DNA of 25,000 nt from assembly GCA_009760855.2 (NCBI GenBank), contig WPIO01000008.1, positions 4,445,001-4,470,000 of the forward strand, read 5' to 3'. The notes beneath the pieces were generated by a model. The model was given only the letters and a program-made list of their open reading frames with translations. It searched no databases and was not told the origin of the DNA. Made by a program: the position numbers and the translations under genes. Source of the stretch: Cristatella mucedo. Its lineage: Eukaryota > Bryozoa > Phylactolaemata > Cristatellidae. Shown piece by piece: positions 20,082 through 25,000 of this stretch (positions are counted from its first letter, which is position 1; each line of letters starts with the position of its first letter).

Positions 20082-20128
20082 TGTGGCTCAACGGGACGTA
20101 AGACCCGTTCGAGATCGAAACCGCTTGT
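20082..20128 (+). mobile_element. Weak tRNA-like fragment
   Basis: TGGCTCAACGGG resembles an A box and CGTTCGAGATC a B box, but they lie only about 15 bases apart, too close for an intact tRNA. Possibly a deleted SINE copy next to the opposite-strand one. Confidence 0.2.
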
Positions 20129-20337
20129 TTGACGGCGTGTCCATTTTAGAACATGTAAACGGAATGTTAATATAACGGTAGGCGGATTATACGAACAGCC
20201 ACAATCAATGAACTTTTAGTCCGTGTTTTTTTACGAAGCACGCTTTGTAAATTGGAGCAGGGTGAGAACTTGTGGCACGGCTAGCGCACGTTCCCCCTGG
20301 GAATTTTTGACGTTCGCGCAGATAAAGAGTGTCTAGG
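20129..20337. other. Short unassigned gap
   Basis: Nothing recognisable between the tRNA-like pair and the 3' end of the L2 element. Confidence 0.4.
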
Positions 20338-23270
20338 GTAATGTAATGTATCTCCGTCTGTAACTCCACAAAGTCATAAAGACCATGTGAGTGTTACGCG
20401 GGAGAGTTTTGTATAGCGCACTCACAGCCTAAGTGGCTTTCGGCAGGCACTCGGTAGCCAACAGACTTAGTCTCACGCAACAATGAGAAAGTGGGAAGCA
20501 TAGCAGAGTCAGGAGAGCAGTTGAGGTACTGAGTATCATGGAGGTAGCAGCTCAGGACCGCTGAAAAAGATGTGCCATAGTCGGCAGCAGGAGAGTAGTT
20601 GTCGTTGCGTAAGAATTGTGGAAGCGAGTTCCACAGTCTAGGACCTGCAGAGCTAAAGCTTCTGTCGTCAACTGTCTTTAAGCGGAGGAATGAGACAGCT
20701 AAATTATTGTCCACACAGGACCTGAGGGCGCGAATAGGCTGAAACTGATGCAGCAGTTCAGCTAGGTACGAAGGAGCCAAGCCGTGGCCGGCCTTTTGGG
20801 TCAGCGTAAGAACTTTGCTCTGTATCCTTTGCTCAACCGGAAACCATCCTAGCTCTTTCAGCAAAGGAGACACGTGCTCAAACCGCTGGGACTTGAAGAC
20901 TAGCATTGAAGCCATATTCATAGTCCGCTGTAGTGGCATAATAGCTTTCTTTGGCAGCCCAGCCAAAAGGGAATTACAATAATCAAGCCGAGACAGAACT
21001 AAAGAGCTAGTTAAATTTTTTACAAGCCACTGTGGGAGACAGCTCCTAATCTGGGATAGGGATCGGATGTGATGGCTAGCTGTAGAAGCAGTCTTCTGAA
21101 TGATGCTTTTGAAATTGAGGCAGCTTTCGAACACGACACCTAAATTTCGAGCAGGTGGTGATGGTCGCACAATAGCATCACCTATTAGAACAGCAAAGCC
21201 TTTTAATCCAGCCACATGCTTAGGGTGTCCTATGAGCAGCAGTTTGGTTTTATTATCATTTAATTTCAGGAAGTTTTCCGACATCCAGGATCGAATATCG
21301 GCAAGGCAAGCATTCAGTTTCTCAGTTGCCCCAGCAGATTCCGACGGTTTGAATGACAAATACAACTGAGTACCGTCAGCATAGAAGTGATATCCTATTC
21401 CATGTGCCTTAATCACTTTTCCCAGAGGTTGTGTGTAAATGGAGAACAGCAAGGGACCGAGTACAGACCCTCGAGAGACTCCACAGGTGACCCTTCTCGT
21501 GTCTGAGACCAGACCCCTAGACGACACGGATTGAACACGACCAGACAAGTATGATTTAAACCACGCCAGTGCTTTGTCTGCCAGACCGATCGTTGTTGTC
21601 AATCGTTCAAGCAGAACTTCGTGATCAATGGTGCCAAAGGCAGCAGACAGATCTAGCAGAGCTAGGGCAGTGACATTACCGTCGTCGTTGCCACGTAGAA
21701 TATCATTGTTAACACGGAGGAGAGCAGTTTCAGTAGAGTGCTGCCACATGAACCCTGATTGAAATGTTTCTGACATTCCATTATTTTCATTATGCTCAAC
21801 CAGCTGCTTAGCAACAATTTTTTCAAGAATCTTTGATAAGAACGGAAGAAGGGAAACTGGGCGATAGTTTGATAGGACCTCTGTGTCTAATCCAGGCTTT
21901 TTAAGAATAGGTCTAACGATTGCCGATTTGAAGTACTTGGGGACGATCTCTCTTCCCAAAGAAGCATTACAAATCTTGGTTATGGCAGGGCTAAGCTGGT
22001 CTGCTAGTGAAGACCACAGAGATGAAGGTATAGGGTCTTCAGGAGACGAGCTCTCTCTGCTAGACCTTATTAAGGCAGCCACATCGCATGCAGAAATATC
22101 GGAGAACCTTTTAAGGAAGGTCACAGGTTGAGGAACGGCGATTGCTTTGGTCGGAGGGGGGTTAATGGAGGCACGAATGGGCACAATTCTTTCAGTAAAG
22201 AAGGCTGAAACTTTTCGGCTGAGCCCTTAATACTTAGGGAGTCGGACCTCACAGCATTGGCCAGTAAAAGGTTTACTGTCTTATAAATCTGTTTAGTGTC
22301 CAACTGGCAGGAATTAAGCTTTCTAATGAAAAAAGAAGCCCTGGTTTTTTTAAGCTTTCGGGTGTAAACTCGAAGGAAGTCTTTTAAATTGACTAGATCT
22401 GCCTCAGACCCCGATTTCTTGAAACGACGTTATAGCCTGCGCTTAACCCGGCGCATCTTAAGGAGTTTTTTATAAATTGAAAGGAATCTCCACGACTTTG
22501 AATACGGATATTGCGAACTGGAGCATGCTTGTCAAGAGCACTCCTGAGTGTCATGTTCATCGCATCAGTGAGGGTATCGAGGCTGCCGGTCGAGTCTGAA
22601 TGCAGATCAAGAAGGCCTGCATCACAAACAGATTTCAAAAACTTGTCCATGTCAATGCTTTGTAAGTTACGTCGTTTGGCGAATTCGACATTGCCCTGTA
22701 CGTACGAGTGAGCAGGAACAGTAAACGAGACCGAACAATGATCTGAGAGGGTCAGTGGGCACACCGCAAGGTCAGTGGGGGGGACATCCTTAGTGATCAC
22801 GAGATCAAGAATGTGGCCACCGACGTGGGTGCTATGATAACGTGTTGGACCAAACCAAAATTTTCCAGACACTCAAGAAATGAGCGGACCTGGCTGTTGC
22901 TAGGGTTGTCAACGTGGATGTTGAAGTCTCCTACAATCAGTAACGGCCTGTCACACACAAACATTTTAGCGAGGAACTCTGAAAACTCCTCTATAAACAA
23001 GTTTAGACAGCCAGAAGGAGGCCGGTATATCATACAGTGAGAGGCATTGTCTTTGATGAAGACCTGATAGCAACCGATTCAAACGATGGCCCGTGCGAGA
23101 AACTGCACATTCTATAGCCCAACGATTCGCGAGCAACAATTGCAACCCCTCCACCAACCTTGTCAGAACGCACGGACTGATAGAATGAGATGTGTGCTGT
23201 GATTTACGTTAGTGATTCTAACGAGTTCTCCGTGTTTTTAGCCAAATTAATGTGAAGCCTTCTAACTGTG
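20338..23270 (-). mobile_element. L2-clade non-LTR retrotransposon, long but inactivated copy (endonuclease + reverse transcriptase)
   Basis: Read on the minus strand. First comes an apurinic-type endonuclease: RSDKVGGGVAIVARESLGY, IYRPPSG, LIVGDFNIHVD, GHILDLVIT and LSDHCSV (about 23200-22720). Next is a basic linker with YTRKLKKTRASFF and QIYKTVNLLL. Then a 596-codon reverse-transcriptase frame (22184-20394) has NYRPVSLLPFLSKILEK, QSGFMWQHSTETALL, LLDLSAAFGTIDHE, CGVSRGSVLGPLLFS, YHFYADG and KLLLIGH, with the L2-type C-terminal HGLAPSYLAELL. The 3' end terminates in a short ATTACATT-type tail. It is inactive. YADD is YADG (21372-21383), AFD is AFG, and VPQG is VSRG. Frameshifts break the frame near 23035, 22840, 22450 and 22190. 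The 5' end is indistinct beyond about 23270. Confidence 0.95.
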
Positions 23271-24195
23271 AAGACTTCGCACACTCGCATACCGGCACGA
23301 GTTTCAGAAACAGAAATGGTGTCGTTGCAGATCCGGAAATACTGGGAAGGATTGCTTTGCGTCGTCGTGGATCGGCACGGTCACATGACCGCCTTCTTAT
23401 CTATCGCACGCCATACCCCCCGCCGCTCTACTTTCCGCGTCCACATTTTGCGTAAGGACCTCACTCAGCTGTGCCGCGAGGTCGGACCAATGCATCTATA
23501 AGTATTCCCAAGAGGCGCACATGCAGGAGAAGGTGTACGCGGTCAATTAACGCTAGTTAGGCGCAAGAGCGAGTCTAGAGAAGTGAACTCGCTGCCGTGC
23601 ATTGCGGTTACAAGCGCTTATGTTATCATGTTGTGCCTAGAGAAAGCATGCAGCGCATCACCAGAACGGCTGAAGGAATATTTTCTGCTGCAGCTAACAT
23701 GGTAGATACAAATAGTGTCACAGCAACATAACGGCCGGCTTTTTCCGGCGATAAACACAATGAATTGTTGGAGCATTTATGCAAGCTCTGACATCAAGTC
23801 ATCTTATAAGTTGAAGATTTTCAAAAAAGCTAAAACCTCGCTTCTCACAAACTTTGTGGTGGCCATGAGATTTCTCCAATCTGTGCCCGTGCGTTCTAAA
23901 GTTGTGCACAATATATAAAAATAACACGTAAAGTTGTGTTATAATATAAATATTATTTTTACTACTATAAGAGTGTTAACCGCTAACGCTCTGCGGTTGC
24001 AGCCGCTTTCTTTGGTTATTTTGATGGATTTTGCATGTCCGTACTGTAGCTACTCCCCTGTAGTCTAGTTTCAATTAAGAGTACCGTTTTGGTATACTCC
24101 CGAAAAATATTACGCTGCACGCCCTTACCATAACGACGCCAGATTCATACCATTTGCATATGACGATGCTGATCGCGTAAGAAGTGGAAAGCACT
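23271..24195. other. Unassigned intergenic sequence
   Basis: The first part might be a decayed continuation of the L2 5' region but cannot be aligned by eye. The stretch from about 23900 is AT-rich. No gene is supported. Confidence 0.4.
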
Positions 24196-24409
24196 CTACT
24201 GACTACCTCAACTGCTCAACTGCTCAACTGCTCTCCTGACTCTGCTGTGCTTCCCACTTTTTCTTTGTTTCATGAGTCGAAGTCATTTGACTACCGAATG
24301 CTTACCGAAAGCCGCCTAAGCTGTGAGTGCGCTACACAAAACTCTCCTGCGTAACACACACACATCGTCTTTATGGCTTTGTGAAGTCACAGACGGAGAT
24401 ACATTACAT
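24196..24409 (+). mobile_element. L2-clade LINE, short 3'-end copy
   Basis: About 214 bp match the last part of the other L2 copies: the CTCAACTG block, CTCTCCTGACTCTGCTGTGC, the GTGAGTGCGCTACACAAAAC block and ACAGACGGAGATACATTACAT at the end. The unit CTCAACTG has expanded to three tandem copies (24207-24230), where the other copies have one. Confidence 0.92.
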
Positions 24410-25000
24410 CTACGCCGCTGTACCGCATTGACCAACAGCAGCTTTTATTTACTGGAAAGGGTTAATTCAGTGTCAATCTTACGTTGTTCAGGAATTACTA
24501 TACAATTCGTTCCCGAAAAATTACAGCTCAGCGGCGTATGAACAGTATAATCGTGAGCTGACGCACTAGAAAAGCAAGAGGCTGAGAACGAGACTACTGA
24601 TTAAGAGTGGCTATCGCTCAGCTCACGTGTTTACAGCTGTACTAGCAATAAAAGACAGCGAATGTCCACGCGGACACGCGGACACACGCGCGCGCGAACG
24701 CACGCAAGCGCACACACATGCACACACGCACACAGTCCACTACGCGCTGCAGCAAATGCTGAGAGCTCGATACAATTTCAAGCCCGGAAGGACGGCTGTG
24801 AAAAGTAGGCAGCGACTCCGCTGGGCCACAATCCAATCCAAAAAAGTGGTCGATGGCGCGCGTTTCCCGCAGCCAGGCAGAGGTGGTGACGAGAGACGAG
24901 CTGTGCGCCGTCTCGCGCGCGCGCAGGTTCCCACGAGAAGCGAGCGGCGCGAACGAAAGACAGCGAGTCCATTGAAGTCGAGCTTTTCGCGATAGTCTTA
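24410..25000. other. Unassigned trailing sequence with CA/CG-rich patch
   Basis: A degenerate (CA)n/(CG)n-like simple repeat lies at about 24667-24736. After that the DNA is G+C-rich to the window edge. The 122-codon plus-strand frame through the repeat is low-complexity and not called. Confidence 0.45.

Noticed and set aside
20082-20128. Complete tRNA gene
   Set aside because: A-box and B-box-like words are only about 15 bases apart; kept only as a weak tRNA-like fragment.

Overview
This looks like about 25 kb of an animal nuclear genome. There are no bacterial operons. The window holds long (GA)n/(CT)n, (CA)n, (TA)n and (AAT)n microsatellites, tRNA-derived SINE-like sequences, and remnants of two different kinds of non-LTR retrotransposon (the L2 clade and the R2/NeSL/Utopia group). 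The one clear host gene belongs to the animal SBK (SH3-binding-domain kinase) family. Several G+C-rich, CpG-rich blocks (about 4.68-5.35, 9.7-10.35, 14.2-15.2 and 17.3-19.7 kb) alternate with AT-rich DNA. The species cannot be named from the sequence alone.

Layout. 1-4.8 kb is mostly unassigned. It has a 141-bp (GA)n tract, a degenerate TTTAGGG-like block, and a possible 3'-terminal exon (2307-2778) with an acceptor-like site before it and AATAAA after it. 4.8-6.3 kb holds two tRNA-like SINE sequences, an (AAT)n run and a minus-strand L2 3'-end fragment. 7.4-8.64 kb is a minus-strand remnant of a retrotransposon with a restriction-like endonuclease: it keeps the PD-x12-D...K endonuclease signature but has an in-frame stop, frameshifts and a mutated zinc knuckle. 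9.2-11.8 kb is simple sequence and unassigned DNA. 11.97-12.47 kb is a plus-strand 5'-truncated L2, followed by a G-quadruplex-capable 11-bp tandem repeat. 13.65-15.4 kb holds (CA)n, a perfect 23-bp minisatellite and a tRNA-Lys-like SINE head. 16.18-16.64 kb is an inverted repeat with two 109-bp arms. 17.86-19.14 kb (minus) encodes the 424-aa SBK-like protein. 20.34-23.27 kb is the longest L2 copy (minus, endonuclease plus reverse transcriptase, inactivated). 24.2-24.41 kb is another L2 3' end.

The main finding is that the SBK-like protein keeps an intact reading frame but has lost the key residues for ATP and magnesium handling. The VAIK lysine is arginine, HRD is HGD, the catalytic-loop lysine is arginine, and DFG is GFA. 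It is best read as a predicted pseudokinase. No operon-like cooperation between genes is seen; the rest of the window is repeat-rich intergenic DNA.
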